A stretch of 64,000 nt of DNA from Epiperipatus broadwayi (Eukaryota > Onychophora > Udeonychophora > Euonychophora > Peripatidae). The notes beneath the pieces are model-generated. The model made no database searches, was not told the DNA's origin, and was given only the letters and a program-made list of their open reading frames with translations. The stretch covers positions 1 through 64,000 of the forward strand of contig JAQFVV010013074.1 of the NCBI GenBank assembly GCA_028023455.1, read 5' to 3'. Positions 10,531-22,244 of this stretch are shown in pieces. A program made the position numbers and the translations under genes. How positions within the stretch are numbered: position 1 is the stretch's first letter; each line of letters starts with the position of its first letter.

Positions 10531-10570
10531 GAAAATTTTATCATTGTTGCCAGGATATAATATGACGCAG
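10531..10570 (+). other. Candidate 40-nt internal exon
   Basis: An acceptor-like CTCTTGACTTTTTACAG is followed 40 bp later by GACGCAG and GTAATC, a fair donor. One frame is open throughout (one base, then 13 codons, KILSLLPGYNMTQ). No family is recognised and no neighbouring exon in compatible phase was found, so chance is quite possible. Confidence 0.15.
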
Positions 10571-10704
10571 GTAATCTTTGGATGTTTAAAAATTTGTAGC
10601 ACAAAATTTGCAAAAAAATCATTTTAAAAATGACAAAATAATATTTTTAAATATCCTTTTACACTAATTAATAAATATATATTATTTTACAAACAAATAT
10701 TTAT

Positions 10705-11090
10705 ATTAATACATTGTACAGGGTTAAACCTGTATTAATATATGTAATATATGCGGAATTCAAACTCAGACTTTCACATGACCCACTACTCTCAGTGCCA
10801 TCTCATATTGCTGACCCACCTGATCACACACATGTTGAAAATATAAATAATCACCAATATACGTATTTCATGCTAAACCAGCAATCATCAATTGGTCTAG
10901 ACTACTATCCTCACACATATATATAATCAGTGCTCAGCTTTATATTAAGATAGCCAACCTTCATACTTTAATGGACAGATTTCAAACTATTCCAACTCAC
11001 AACTCTTCAGCCTTCCATTTCATTGAAAATCTGATGTGGAACGTTCAAAGCCCTTGTTAGTGCCAAGGTTGTCATTCTACCCATGTTGTA
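10705..11090 (+). repeat. Fold-back family, one-armed copy
   Basis: Begins with a palindromic cap (ACAGGGTTAAACCTGT), then AATTCAAACTCAGAC, CATATTGCTGACCCACC and CAACTCTTCAGCC, and ends CCCATGTTG. The same cap precedes the copy at 28280. Confidence 0.8.
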
Positions 11091-11094
11091 TTGT

Positions 11095-11760
11095 AAATAT
11101 TAAAATAAAAGATTTTTAAATTGTCATTACAATTAATCTTTCATTACCAATAATAATAAATTTACCCAAATATTAAGTTATTATACCTTTTAAATGTATG
11201 TACATCTAAGAAATATAAACCTGTATGCATATACATACGTATATTTAAATATTGTGCTAAAACTTTCGATCATTATTAAGTGTAATTTCAATCTTATTCA
11301 TACACTAATAAAATTATTCTTTCAATAACACTATTTTTAAATAGTTTATTCTTATTATTGTTAGTATTAAACTTTTTTTATTCTATGTATTGTTTTTTTT
11401 TAAATTAAATTTTATGTGTGTTTTTTTATAACTAAATATAACCTGCAATAAAAAAAAATTATACACATATTCGAAAATGCTATATTTTAAACATATATAT
11501 GAGGAGTCATCTTGGATCAGTTTAATAATTTACCTTATGGTTAATATTATCAATAATATTTAATATAATTTTATATTATTTGCTGCAATGATAATAAAGA
11601 TATTAATAATAAATAATAGTTGTATTATTGTTCAGCCAATAAAAAAATTTTAAACTATGATACTTCTTACCAATTCATATACTAAATTTCATTACAACAT
11701 ATGTGTATATATAACAATAAACATAATGGTGATTAACTATTATGTACTGTCAACAATCTG
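11095..11760. other. AT-rich DNA without a recognised gene
   Basis: Nothing recognised beyond A/T homopolymers and short TA runs. Confidence 0.5.
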
Positions 11761-11799
11761 CAGAAGTATTCTCAGTTAATTACTTAACCCTCTTCAACT

Positions 11800-11985
11800 G
11801 CTGTTTAAATTCAAAAAGCACAATGGAAGCAAACATTATCAACTCACATCCCAGGATTTCTCAATCAGTGGTTTGTTTATTAATTATATTCATTTTATTT
11901 CTATTTATGAGAATTGCCACCTTAATTTTTCTTTTATTACGATTTCTCTCTTGAAGAATTTCAACATTTGCAAAATCAAAATTAA
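11800..11985 (-). pseudogene. Penelope-like 3' fragment (minus arm)
   Basis: The minus strand gives the PLE C-terminal signature: ILQERNRNKRKIKVAILIN followed by RNKMNIINKQTTD. Only the last ~60 codons survive. It abuts a plus-strand copy of the same region, again head to head. Confidence 0.65.
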
Positions 11986-12128
11986 ATATTTAAATTAAAT
12001 GTTGAAAATGTTAAGATTCTCCAAGAAAAGAGAAACCATAAAAAAGCAAAATTAAGATGGCAATTCTCATAAATAGAATAAAATGAATATAATTAGTAAA
12101 CGAGCCACTGACATTAAAATTCAGGGGG
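11960..12128 (+). pseudogene. Penelope-like 3' fragment (plus arm)
   Basis: The plus strand gives VKILQEKRNHKKAKLRWQFS-type residues and a decayed NEYN-ISKRATDIKIQ tail, the same PLE C-terminus as in the adjoining minus arm. Frameshifted and truncated. Confidence 0.6.
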
Positions 12129-12275
12129 GAAAAGTGTTACAATGGTTTAAAGTTATGCAACCCATCAAGATTTTTTAAACATATCAAAACTTAAAAGTGG
12201 TACAAGTAAAAAATATATCGATTAAGTAATGCATAATCTATATACCATATATATGTCAAAGGAAAATATTAATAC

Positions 12276-12350
12276 CTGAATTGTTTTAATAGCATCCTTA
12301 AATTGAGATGAGAATGGTGGGTGTTGGTTGGTATTAAGCTTGCTTATCCA
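12276..12350 (-). CDS. Candidate internal exon of a host gene
   Basis: On the minus strand, an acceptor (TTTTTATATTTATGCAG) is followed by exactly 75 nt, 25 codons with no stop in phase 0, and then a donor CAG/GTATTA. The peptide starts WISKLNTNQHPPFSSQ and ends DAIKTIQ. It is hydrophilic, with a low-bias composition unlike the surrounding AT-rich junk. Lysine, glutamine and proline codons are varied, as in real exons. I do not recognise the protein. The frame is one of the cleanest splice-bounded segments in the window, but no flanking exon of the same gene was identified with confidence. Confidence 0.45.
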
Positions 12351-12359
12351 CTGCATAAA

Positions 12360-14590
12360 TATAAAAACAATTCTAAATGAATATATACTATACTACTATA
12401 TACTTAAAGTAATGTAAATCATGTAACCACATATTCCATCAATAAAAATTACATTAAAATTATACAAAAGTAATGTCACGTTATATATGACTTGCTTTTT
12501 TAATTATTAAAATTATACATATATTTTTTAAAATATGTACTCATAAATTTGATTATGATGGGAATGGGTACTCTTTGTGAGTAACCATAAACTTATTTTG
12601 TAAAATAAAGTTAAATTTATGTAAAAAAAAAAAAAAGTTATAGTTCCAAACATATAAGTCAAAGGGTTAAAGTGTATGTTTAAAATGCCAAATTACTCAT
12701 CAAATTATTAGCAACTATATTAAAGACCAAGGCAAAATAATATCTAAATATATTTATAAAAACAGTTATTAAAACTAAAAGAAAATTGTTTTATAGATAG
12801 ATAAATAAATAAATACGTTAATAAACTGAAATAATTAATTTGATTTGTAAAAATGTTTACTAATTAATATCCTGGGCAGATGGAAAAGATGGTTTGTGAT
12901 CTTTGAAAAACACATTTTTGATCAACAAATAGTGTTTTTACAAGAGAAAAATAAAGGCACATTCAAGTAATTATAGTATTAGAAGTTGAGTTCATCTACA
13001 TTCGGATGTAATCATGTGACTTAAAGTCAGAAATAAAGATCACTTCTATAGCTGTGACTGTCCATAAGATTTGCAGCTGACTTTAATATTGAATACTAAT
13101 CATCTTGGAAGAAAGGTCATAATAACAGTCTTGGAATATATGTTTTATAATAATTTTAACCATAGTTATGGATTTACATATACAAACTGTTATGATCCAC
13201 TGGATATCTAGCTAGTGAATGCTAAATATGTGTTCAATCTTGGAAAGAATGCCAATAATTGGATATGAAAAAATATCATGCTAAACAACAGACCATTTGC
13301 TTTATAACTACTTAACAGATTAATATCCTGTAAAATTGAACTTCTAAATTATCTTTCTAAATGGAATTTAATCTAACACCATAGCAGATTTATAAACAGG
13401 AATCTCACTATCCAAGAAAAAGGTCATTCCAAAATTATAATACCATTGTCCATGATTTAAATAATACTATATTAATTTTTGGACATCGTTCCCCAGTTAA
13501 AAACCCAAACCTTACAGATTTTCCAACATCAACCTAACAGTTAAGGTTATGATATTATTATGTGCTCAAATGCCACGTTTTTTACCAATAAGAACTTATA
13601 ATTTATTTAACTTTACAAAACCATAAATTTATCATTACTAAAATTAACCACTTAATTAATTTCATCTATTTAATATTTTAAACATATATTTGCATTTGTA
13701 TTCTTATTTTTTCTGTAAAATTATATGAGATTTAAATTGCATGGAAGAGTTAATTTAGATTTTTTCTACTATTTTTGTTTTTCGCTCTACTTAGAAACTT
13801 ATGAATATTAGTAGTAGTAAAAAAGTTAAACTATTGTGTGGAATCAAATATATTAGATATATATTAGTATACCAAGATTAACAGTGTATTAATTTTAAAA
13901 TAAATTAATAGATATTTTAATATATATATATATTATGAAAAAATATGATTAATTATACTAGTGAATATATCGTTTTGCAGGTAGCTATTTCAATAACTAA
14001 CAAGCTATTCTAAGCTAAGTTGTAAATTAAAATGGAAAATTACGGTTTAACATTATTATCATTATACATTTAATAAGCATAAAATTATGACATTAATACT
14101 GATTTATTATTAATAAATATATTATTACTTTTTAAAAAAGCATACAAAAGGGTGTATATGCGTGTATAGTTAAAGATGATTAAATAGGTGTAATTAGTGT
14201 TAGAAGCATCCATATTTTATGAGAAATAAAAACAAAATGATAATAAGAAAAAAGTGTAATATATTTAAAAAGAGTCAAATACATATATGATGACCTTCAA
14301 TTTTCGAAATGGCATCTATAATAAATAGATTTGTACTATTTACATACAAAGAAAATCGCCTTTACTAAATGAATCTTTAGTGAAGAAAGAAAGAGTAGGA
14401 TTAAAGATAAATAATGTCTCAAAATGTGATCATTGTCATCAATAAAAAAATAATTGACATCGATTTACAATAAAATACTACTTGATTTGGCAATTATTAT
14501 TGTTTTACGGTGTGTAATATTATAAAATGCATAAAATATTAACTAATTTACTAGTTACAATTCGATGTACTAACTTGAAGATTTGCATAT
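12360..14590. other. AT-rich DNA without a recognised gene
   Basis: About 2.2 kb with no assigned coding or repeat structure. Contains homopolymer A at about 12621-12635 and a short (TA)n at 13920-13932. It could be intronic if the 12276-12350 exon is real. Confidence 0.5.
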
Positions 14591-14599
14591 TAATAAATA

Positions 14600-15543
14600 T
14601 GTAAAGGTTTACTTTAGCATCCACATCATGTTCGCCCTCTATTTTTTAAAATTAGAACAAAATTATTATTCGAAAATCTTATGTATATGCTACTATATTA
14701 CAATTACATTAAAATTTATTAAAATGTAAAAGATAATAAAAAAAACCATTTACCTTTTAAAGAAGTTGAATTAATTATACTACATTAATTAATGGCATCA
14801 ACAAAAAAATAGTAATTGAGTGGGCTAATTTTTGCCGTGAGGAATGAGTCAGATATTTTGACACCAATCCGATGGTTCTCAGTGGATTGGATGACAATGG
14901 GGAGCCATTAGTTGTCGAAAATGATGAGACTTATTATTTCCACTCCAAATACTACAGGGGGACAGTATGACGAGATCAGTGGGTCTTTGATGGTATGGAA
15001 AAAGGATCAAGGATGTACTTCTGACAGAAGTTACAAATAGAATGGCTGTCATACTGGAGGCCCTGAATACAGCAGTACATTTTACTAGGTATGCACATTA
15101 TTTCAGGTGGCTGGACTGTGTACAATAATATCTTCAGCAGACAACAATGGTGTATACATGCAGTCAATTGTCTATCAGGACACCTTCATGCATCCTGAAG
15201 ACCAAGACATACATACCCAGAATATTGAAAATATGTAGATGAGAGCAAAACATAAGCTGAAATTCCAATCTGGTACCAGCAGAGCTTTGTTTTCATCGTA
15301 CCTACAAGAATTTGTTTTCCAGAGTAGACACAGCATTATCACTTTTTTCTCCAACTTCCTACTATGCATAAGACACGATTATGTTTAAAAAAGTAAATAT
15401 TTTTTATTATCTTTTACATTTTAATAAATGTTAATGTAATTGTAATATAGTAGCATATAATAAGATTTTGGAATAATAATTTAGTTCTAATTTTAAAAAA
15501 ATAGAGAGCGAACATGATGTGGATGCTAAAGTAAACCTTTACC
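14600..15543 (+). mobile_element. Merlin-type DNA transposon
   Basis: Long inverted ends of about 140 bp (about 14600-14745 and 15400-15543) start with GTAAAGGTTTACTTTAGC. They are flanked by an 8-bp direct repeat AATAAATA (14592-14599 and 15544-15551). Merlin elements make 8-9 bp target duplications. The interior encodes a decayed transposase of the IS1595/ISXO2 type, the class that defines Merlin. TIR, target duplication and transposase agree, so the assignment is firm. Confidence 0.8.
14812..15370 (+). pseudogene. Merlin (IS1595/ISXO2-type) transposase, dead
   Basis: The plus-strand translation, with frame changes and stops, runs VIEWANFCREE..., then GEPLVVENDETYYFHSKY, RDQWVFDGMEKGSRMYF and HIISGGWTVYNNI. 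It then gives GYT-like VNCLSGHLHAS, IHTQNIEN and a late PTRICF tail. This follows the ISXO2-like domain order: first catalytic Asp in a VExDES-like block, the QWVFGGIERG block, the IISDCWxAY block and the HTQxIE glutamate block. The second catalytic Asp position appears changed (IISGGW for IISDCW), and at least four stops occur. It therefore cannot encode an active transposase. Confidence 0.75.
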
Positions 15544-15704
15544 AATAAATATATTTAGTTATATATTTTTTACCATACAATCTGCTTCTTATTATATTTA
15601 CTGAATCCATACATGACTGTACATATATAAAACCATATATCTTATTTACAGTATATATATATATATATATATATATATGAATGTTTTTACAGGTTGTAGA
15701 TATA

Positions 15705-15945
15705 AATAGCATATTTCATGGGTTCATCCATGTAAGATTTTAATTTAAAAACCCCAACATTTCGACTTGATCACATAAACCCTCAACTGGGAAATAAAAC
15801 AATATAATTGTAGAGGCATTGTAAACAGCGCCTCTACAATTATATAATTTACTTTTTCCAGTTGAGAGCTTATATCATCAAGTAGAAACATTGGAGTTAT
15901 TAAATTAAAGTCTTACATAGATGAACTCACAATATATGTATATAT
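15705..15945. repeat. Palindromic PLE-terminus-like repeat
   Basis: Inverted arms with TAATTTAAAAACCCCAACAT on the left and its diverged inverse on the right, meeting at TATAATTGTAGAGGC and its inverse about 15835. The arms contain GATCAAGTCGAAATGTTGG-like text, as in PLE terminal repeats. A (TA)n run precedes it (15650-15678). Confidence 0.6.
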
Positions 15946-16016
15946 ATATATATATATAAGCAGATTAATAGATGAACTCACAATATATGTTATATATATA
16001 TATATATAAGCAGATT
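15919..16016 (+). repeat. Tandem duplication of a ~50-bp unit
   Basis: The unit ATAGATGAACTCACAATATA, a TA run and AGCAGATTAA occurs twice in tandem. It probably arose by slippage in the (TA)n tract. Confidence 0.8.
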
Positions 16017-16019
16017 AAA

Positions 16020-17235
16020 ATGTGAAGAAATATGGAGAGCTATTACAGATGACAGTGATTAGGCTATTAATTGACAGACCATTATGCATTATTTATATAA
16101 ACCTGGATGTATGTCTAACAAGATAATAGCAAAGATATAACTGCATTTATGTAACAATGTCAATAGTAATAATAACATCTAACTAAAATAAAAACATCAA
16201 AAGTACAAATCTCAATAATAATTCGAATAATTCAAATAAAGACAAAGAAGAGGTTATCTAACTATATTATCACAATTTAATGATAAATATATATACTTCT
16301 TTGGCATATGCTTGTTTTGCATTCTTGGAGATATAATTTTATTATGTATAGCTCCCATATTTCTGATAAGATTTAGACTGGATAAACATGAAGATTCAAA
16401 TCCAAAGATTGAATATACAATTAAATAAATCACTAATAAACATAATATCCATTAAGATGAAATCAATTAACAACATACATACCTACTAGAGACATAATTC
16501 AAATGCATCATTAAATATAATTACTACCTTTTAATTTACAAGTGTTAAATTTACCCCTCCAACAACTTTGACACAATCCACTTTAGATAACTACAGTAAT
16601 AATTATCAGCAACCATTTCCTAAACTAGAGATTATCTCTAGCACAGAAATAAACTTTAAACTTCATTTAACAATTGATACAATTTTTAGTTCAAAAAGTG
16701 ATTAGTGATCATCATCACCGTATTTATCTAAATTGGATCATGTCAAGGTTGTGCATGGGTTAAGCTTGATACTTGTAAATAAAAATGTAATAATTTGCTA
16801 TTGATAAATACTGAACACATGATAAAGTTTTATGGAAAATATGGGCCAACTAATGAGTACTGTTTCAACATGAAATATATGTCATGAGTCATTTTTATTT
16901 GACAGGGTCTTTATGTGTTTCAAAAATGTATAGTTGTGTGCTTATTATTAAAAACATGTGTAATAAATGTATTTAAATAGTAATAGTAGCATTAATTATA
17001 TTAAATAAATAATTTTGAATGGTGATATATTGTCACTTAATCATTATCAAACTTAAAAGTTCTTCTTTCTTAATTTTTTTCAATAATAAAAGAAAATTGG
17101 CTTAAACCTCTTAAAATAATTATTTTCAAAATATACTTATGTAAGAGTTTTTTTCTATGTACATGGACCAAAAATTAAAAATAATATTTAACAAACGGCT
17201 TTTCTTTTATGATTAATTATTAAATTAGTCTGTGC
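16020..17235. other. AT-rich DNA without a recognised gene
   Basis: No assigned feature. Confidence 0.5.
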
Positions 17236-17239
17236 ATGT

Positions 17240-17402
17240 ATTATATATAGAGCTCGAAAATAAGCTCTTAACAAGCTTTGCACAATATCTCCAACAACAG
17301 ACCAGTTTCTGCTACTGACTTCATCAGTGAGGTGGTAGAATATTCAAGCATTAGAATAAAAATACCAGGACAAGAGCTTATTTGTGAGCTTTATATATAA
17401 CA
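17240..17402. repeat. Short palindromic MITE with eroded hammerhead-like core
   Basis: The ends TTATATATAGAGCTC and GAGCTTTATATATAA, with inner AATAAGCTCTT inverted copies, make TIRs of about 30 bp. The minus strand inside reads CACTGATGAAGTCAGTAGCAG and then AAACTGG: CTGATGA and GAAA spaced like a hammerhead core with a damaged stem II. Confidence 0.6.
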
Positions 17403-17404
17403 TT

Positions 17405-18195
17405 TGTAATACAAGCTTGTTAAATTAAGTCATGTGACATATGACCTGTTTTATTTGTAAGTTTATTCTGTGCATGTATATATGTTAATTTCACAACTTA
17501 CTTAAAATATACAAATTTGCAAAAAAAAAAAAAAAACTTTAAAATTATTGTATAATTCATAAAAAATTAACATTCAGTTTTTAAATAACAGAATTGCATT
17601 AGAAAATCTAAATAAATTGTACATTATAATTATTATCAATTCAAATTTAACTGTTTAATTTAATAATTGCATTAATACTTTGACTAATAAATATTTCTTT
17701 CATCTTCTCTTGATATTGGACTATTGTTCAACTTTTTATTTTAATATTATTTTTTTTATTACATTGGATATGATTTATTGGAAATATAAATTTGCCAATA
17801 AAAATGCCTTAAAAATAATATTTGAACTTTGCAAATATTAAAGAAATATAAACTGAAATATGTAATCAAAATAATAACTATTTTCTTATTGAACAATATC
17901 AATTAATAAAATATTTGTTTATTGAACTTCATTTTTAAAACTTGAATGAATTAATATTGAATCATGGTGAAGCAATAAAATTCTTTCTTAAATATAAAAT
18001 TGTTTATAATTATTGAAATATCACAAAATTCCATCCCATAATGTTTGTGAAGACATGTATTTGTAATATTGGTTTTACTGTCAGTACATTTTTTTACTTG
18101 TATTTCAAAAAAATGTATTTGAATAAAATCTGTTATCATGAATATATTTATTTTTAAACAAATACTACGAAAATATTTTAAGATAATTATAAATA
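17405..18195. other. AT-rich DNA without a recognised gene
   Basis: Nothing assigned. Poly-A at about 17520-17536. Confidence 0.5.
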
Positions 18196-18201
18196 TTTAA
18201 A

Positions 18202-18368
18202 CTATGGAAAGCATACAATTTTTCTTTCCATTAAAAATGCAATAAGATATAGTGTGCAAATATTCTCATAAGTGCTAACAAAGATTGAGAATAAAGAATC
18301 AGCCCCATTGCACGCATTGTTAGACATTTTTATCAAATACATGCAAAACAAAATTGTATTATAGATAG
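18202..18368 (-). CDS. Candidate 3'-terminal exon
   Basis: On the minus strand a very pyrimidine-rich acceptor (CATCTTCCCTTCATTTCCTGCAG) precedes 167 nt: two bases, 54 codons and a TAG. The peptide begins IYNTILFCMYLIKMSNN, has CNGADSLFSIFVS in the middle and a hydrophobic stretch near ICTLYLIAFLM. That stretch is long enough to be a membrane segment. I recognise no family. The acceptor is among the best in the window, but a chance match in AT-rich DNA cannot be excluded. Confidence 0.25.
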
Positions 18369-18369
18369 C

Positions 18370-18925
18370 TGCAGGAAATGAAGGGAAGATGAAGGTACTA
18401 CCAATGCCATCTTTATTCAAAATCCTTTAGCTATATGAGAGTAAAGATTAAAAATGGTTATTCAATATTGTAACTGTTTTCTTTTTAGTATTCAATCTCT
18501 AGATTTTCCAAAGTTTTGTGATAACATGATAATTCTCCAGGAAAATAGAGACTTTAGTTAAACTTCAATGTATCATCCTGCTTGATATGGATACTCCAAT
18601 CCTTTCACAAATTCATGGACAATCGATCAATAATTCCCTATCTTTCAGATGATTATGGCTAATGATATAATGATTCATCCAAAGAGTGGAAGAACTTATC
18701 TTAGTTGATTTGTAATGGAAAGTGTGTTAGTAATTTTTTTCTGGAATTTTAACTACAGCTTATTCCAGGTAAACAACACAATTTTACCAACTGCCTAAAT
18801 TTATTTTTTGTGATCATTTTATATATTTTTATTCTCACATGTACATTTATTTATCAATAAATAATTACAATAATTGTTTTTTTAACTATATGTATAGTAT
18901 ATATACTTTAAGCTAGATGTAAATA
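18370..18925. other. AT-rich DNA without a recognised gene
   Basis: Nothing assigned. It could be intron upstream of the 18202-18368 exon candidate. Confidence 0.4.
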
Positions 18926-18927
18926 GA

Positions 18928-19135
18928 GGGGGTTTGAATCCAGACTTTCAAGTTCTCTTTAATCATGCACTTCATCTTATACAACCAACACACATACCAT
19001 ATACATGCAAAAACGATAATTAATCTCCAATATATGTATTTTATACTGAACCAGCACTCATCACTTTGACCAGATCATCTCCCACACGCATATATAATCA
19101 GTCCTCAATTTATATTAGATAGCAAATCTTCAAAC
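18928..19135 (+). repeat. Fold-back family, partial copy
   Basis: Contains GGGTTTGAATCCAGACTTTC, then CCAATATATGTATTTTATAC and CATATATAATCAGTCCTCA in the family order. Truncated before the CAACTCTTCAGCC block, where the hAT pseudogene begins. Confidence 0.7.
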
Positions 19136-20041
19136 TTCTGCAATATTGTAATTAAAATCACATGTGGGAAACACTGTTAAGTCAAATGCTGTCTATTCTT
19201 ATATTTCATTTTCAGGAAATCTTTCTTCCAAATGAAACCATAGCAAATTCATAAATGTTAACATGGAACTTATGTTAACTTCAATATTGTTCTCTCAAGC
19301 TTTATCAAAAACAATTTTTATTTCACTACTCCATGGAACATTAGTTTGTTTGAGACATTGTCTATAAATTAATTATTTTTTTCCAAACAAATTGAAATGC
19401 ATCAAGTGGTGTTAGATTGCGCATTGAAACATTTTACGCAATGTAGCAAGTTCTTCTAAAATTTCATTCAAAATTCCCACGTTTGCTTGAAATTCAAAGT
19501 TTTCTCATTTCTTTAAACAAAACTTTGAAATGGGATCACATCTTCTTTAAAATATTTAATCAACGAATTACAATTTCTAATTATTGCTTTAAGTCAAAAA
19601 TATCTAAATAATTACCTAAAATCATTTAAAGGTTTAAAAGCAATTACTTTATTTTCGGAAGTTTTAGCAATGTCTTGAAATTTACTTATTTTTGTTGAAG
19701 ATCTAGAAAACAAAGTATAAATTGTCCTCATTACAGTTTTAATCTCTTTTACTAATTTGACTTCTTTCCAAGAATCACAAATGTCTTAATCTTCACTGAA
19801 TCAAATGCACTATTTTTTCTTTTAATTTTGCTACTATGCTGCTTATTTTACCCAATATCATAGGTGCACCATCAGAAGTAAACATAATCAGTTTTTGCAA
19901 ATTAATATTATAGTTTGTATAAAATTAATCTATTGTTGATACAATAAAAGTTGCATCACAACTTTTCAACTAAATTATTCCACCAAAAATAATTGCGTAT
20001 TGGTTAGAATATTTACATCTAAATTTAAAAATTAAAATTAT

Positions 20042-20128
20042 ACTTTTTTTTCCGGCCGGGAAGCGAATCCGCTCACCTGTGACAACTGCTTGTAAGGCAG
20101 ATGTGCTGACTTCTCAACCACCAACCCT
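20042..20128 (-). repeat. tRNA-derived SINE
   Basis: The minus strand reads GGTGGTTGAGAAGTCAGC (box A region), CTGCCTTACAAGCAG, box B GCGGATTCGCTTCC and CCGGCCGG, then an A-run. The same general tRNA-like layout as at 9967 and 52158, but a different head sequence. It lies inside the hAT pseudogene and is therefore younger. Confidence 0.75.
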
Positions 20129-20332
20129 TGACAAACATTTGTTAGTATTAATATCAATACTTTCATCAGTAGTGAGGGTTTGAATGTCATCTCTGTTTAT
20201 TTCTTCTATCATTTATTTTTTACAATGGAATTAATTAATTCCAAAAATGTAAAGGTGTAATTTTTACTACACCAGCTTTCCAGAATCTTTATATATTTTG
20301 CTACATATTCATTAATATCTAACTTTTTTCGC

Positions 20333-20748
20333 ATTAAATAGTGAAGCTATAATTATACTATAATGTGTAATAGGTCTGCTTAGCGCTTTCGAGATTTAAT
20401 GTTGGAATCTCATACTCGTAGCTTTGTGAATGAAGACTGTTGTGATTTATTGTACACATATGCAAATGAGTTTGAATTTTTAATTAGTTAGTCCATTGTT
20501 TGGAGAGAGCAAAGCATGCCTCTCTTCTATTAATGGCACTGAGATCATTTTCTATGTAAAAAGCTTCTTTAAATTTTCTTTTGGCATCACTAACTAACTC
20601 ATTTGCATATGAGAAATCACAATAGTCCTGATTCACAAAGCTATGAGTATGAGATTTGAATATTAAATCTCGAATGCTCTAAGCAGACCTATTACACATT
20701 ATAGTATAATTATAGCTTCACTATTTAATGTGAAAAAAGTCGCATATT
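20333..20748. mobile_element. MITE with ~120-bp terminal inverted repeats
   Basis: The left end GCATTAAATAGTGAAGCTAT and right end ATAGCTTCACTATTTAATGT are inverted copies. The match continues inward through TAATAGGTCTGCTTAG and GAGATTTAAT to CTCATTTGCATATG. No coding content. It interrupts the hAT pseudogene, with short TTTTTTCG/AAAAAAGTCG flanks. Confidence 0.75.
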
Positions 20749-21195
20749 TATAATTACAATTTTTACTAGTGAAGAGAAAAACAATTTATTCATTAATATC
20801 ATGGATGGAAAGTCATTTTAATTGCTAAAAATACATTATCAATTAAAATTTTGACTGATTCAGGATTGCCTTTGTTTCATTAAATAAACATAATATTCCT
20901 GTTGCATGCAATAAAGAATTTTTATTTTTTAATTGTTCTGCTGAATAAGTGATATTTTCAAAAATCTAATTTCCAAATATCATTCCATTTTTTTCACTTA
21001 CAAATCAATTTGTCCATGTCTGTCATGACAGTAATTGCAAATTACATCACTCACCTAGCAGAATGTAAATATTTCTCCTAAGTAATTCTTAATTTACTAT
21101 TACTTTTTGAAGAATCTCTTTCTATAATTTAGTTGAGCAGTTCGATTTTAATCTCACTGGCTGTTTTCTTTTCAAACATTTTGCCAAGGCCATAG

Positions 21196-22240
21196 CCGTG
21201 AATAAATCAAGTAAAATGAATTAATTTAACAATATTGTTTAAATAATATAGTATATAATATAATAATATAAATTTATTATATATAATAATAATATAGTGT
21301 TATTTAATAATGCCTTATTGATAATAATAAAAATAAATAAAATTGAAAAGTTTTCTATCATAAAACATATAAAGGTAGCAAAAAGTGTCTATGTTAAATG
21401 AATGAATGTGACATACTGGAGAAAATACGATTTGGTGCTTGTGATATCAGCAGGATTATTCCAAGGTCAAGACTTGGGTAAACACTATGTTAAATGCAGT
21501 CCGATCATCAGTGTGTGTGGGTGTATAGACAAAAAATTATTTTTGAATTTTAATGTGTGCTGGCGTATCTTCTTCACGCACCAATTTTTTAAATGCTATA
21601 CATGTGCTCTTTCCCACACCTTAAAGGGAACACTGGACAAAAAATTGAACAACTCTGAAATATTTTGTCATATTACATTACCATAAATTTCTAAGATGTG
21701 TTTAAAATTGAAGAAAATCCACTTTACAGAAGCACCTTAAGAACCAATCACAAAATTTAACCTAAACAAACAAACAAAGTTGTTAAGGTAAATAAAAGTA
21801 TTTAAAAATAACTACAAGATGCAGAATATCACAAATGTGGAGTTTTGCATAGTTATCTAAAAATAATTTTTGGCATATAAATTAATAGTAATATATTATG
21901 TTGTATTAAATGTCTTTCTCAGTACAAAAATATTTTATGATCATTTTCACTTAATTTATAAATGTCTATGGACAATGCTAGTACTCAGAATTTATAACTT
22001 GATATATTGTAACTTGAATCAACATCATCACTTTAAAATGTTATTAAAAGTATTGAAATAAAAAGAGATCACAAAGTATGTTATTTCACAATACAACAAA
22101 ATTTCTAGAGTCAGCCCTTTATTAAAAATCTAAGACAAAGACAATTATAATAATATCTAAATTCTAAAGTAATCTCAAATATATTAGCAGAAATATGACA
22201 AAATAATACAGAGCAATGCATTTACTAAGTGAAAAAAAAT
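21196..22240. other. Unassigned AT-rich DNA
   Basis: Contains an unrecognised 94-codon open frame at 21402-21686 (cysteine-rich, VCGCIDKKLFLNFNVCWRIF) with no homology I can name. Otherwise no feature. Confidence 0.35.
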
Positions 22241-22244
22241 ATTT

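Larger units (their letters stand above)
19140..21195 (-). pseudogene. hAT-superfamily (ZBED/KIAA1586-like) transposase pseudogene
   Basis: Read on the minus strand from about 21190 downwards: MFEKKTASEIKIELLN and FAITVMTDMDKLI near the start. After two insertions comes LIMFTSDGAPMILGKISSIV, the DGAxxMLGK block of hAT-type transposase-derived proteins. It is followed by SWKEVKLVKEIKTVMRTIYT, LFSRSSTKISKFQDIAK and ENKVIAFKPLNDFR. Numerous stops and frameshifts show it is dead. A SINE (20042-20128) and a MITE (20333-20748) are nested in it. The role in living relatives is cut-and-paste transposition, or in domesticated copies an unknown nuclear function. Confidence 0.6.
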
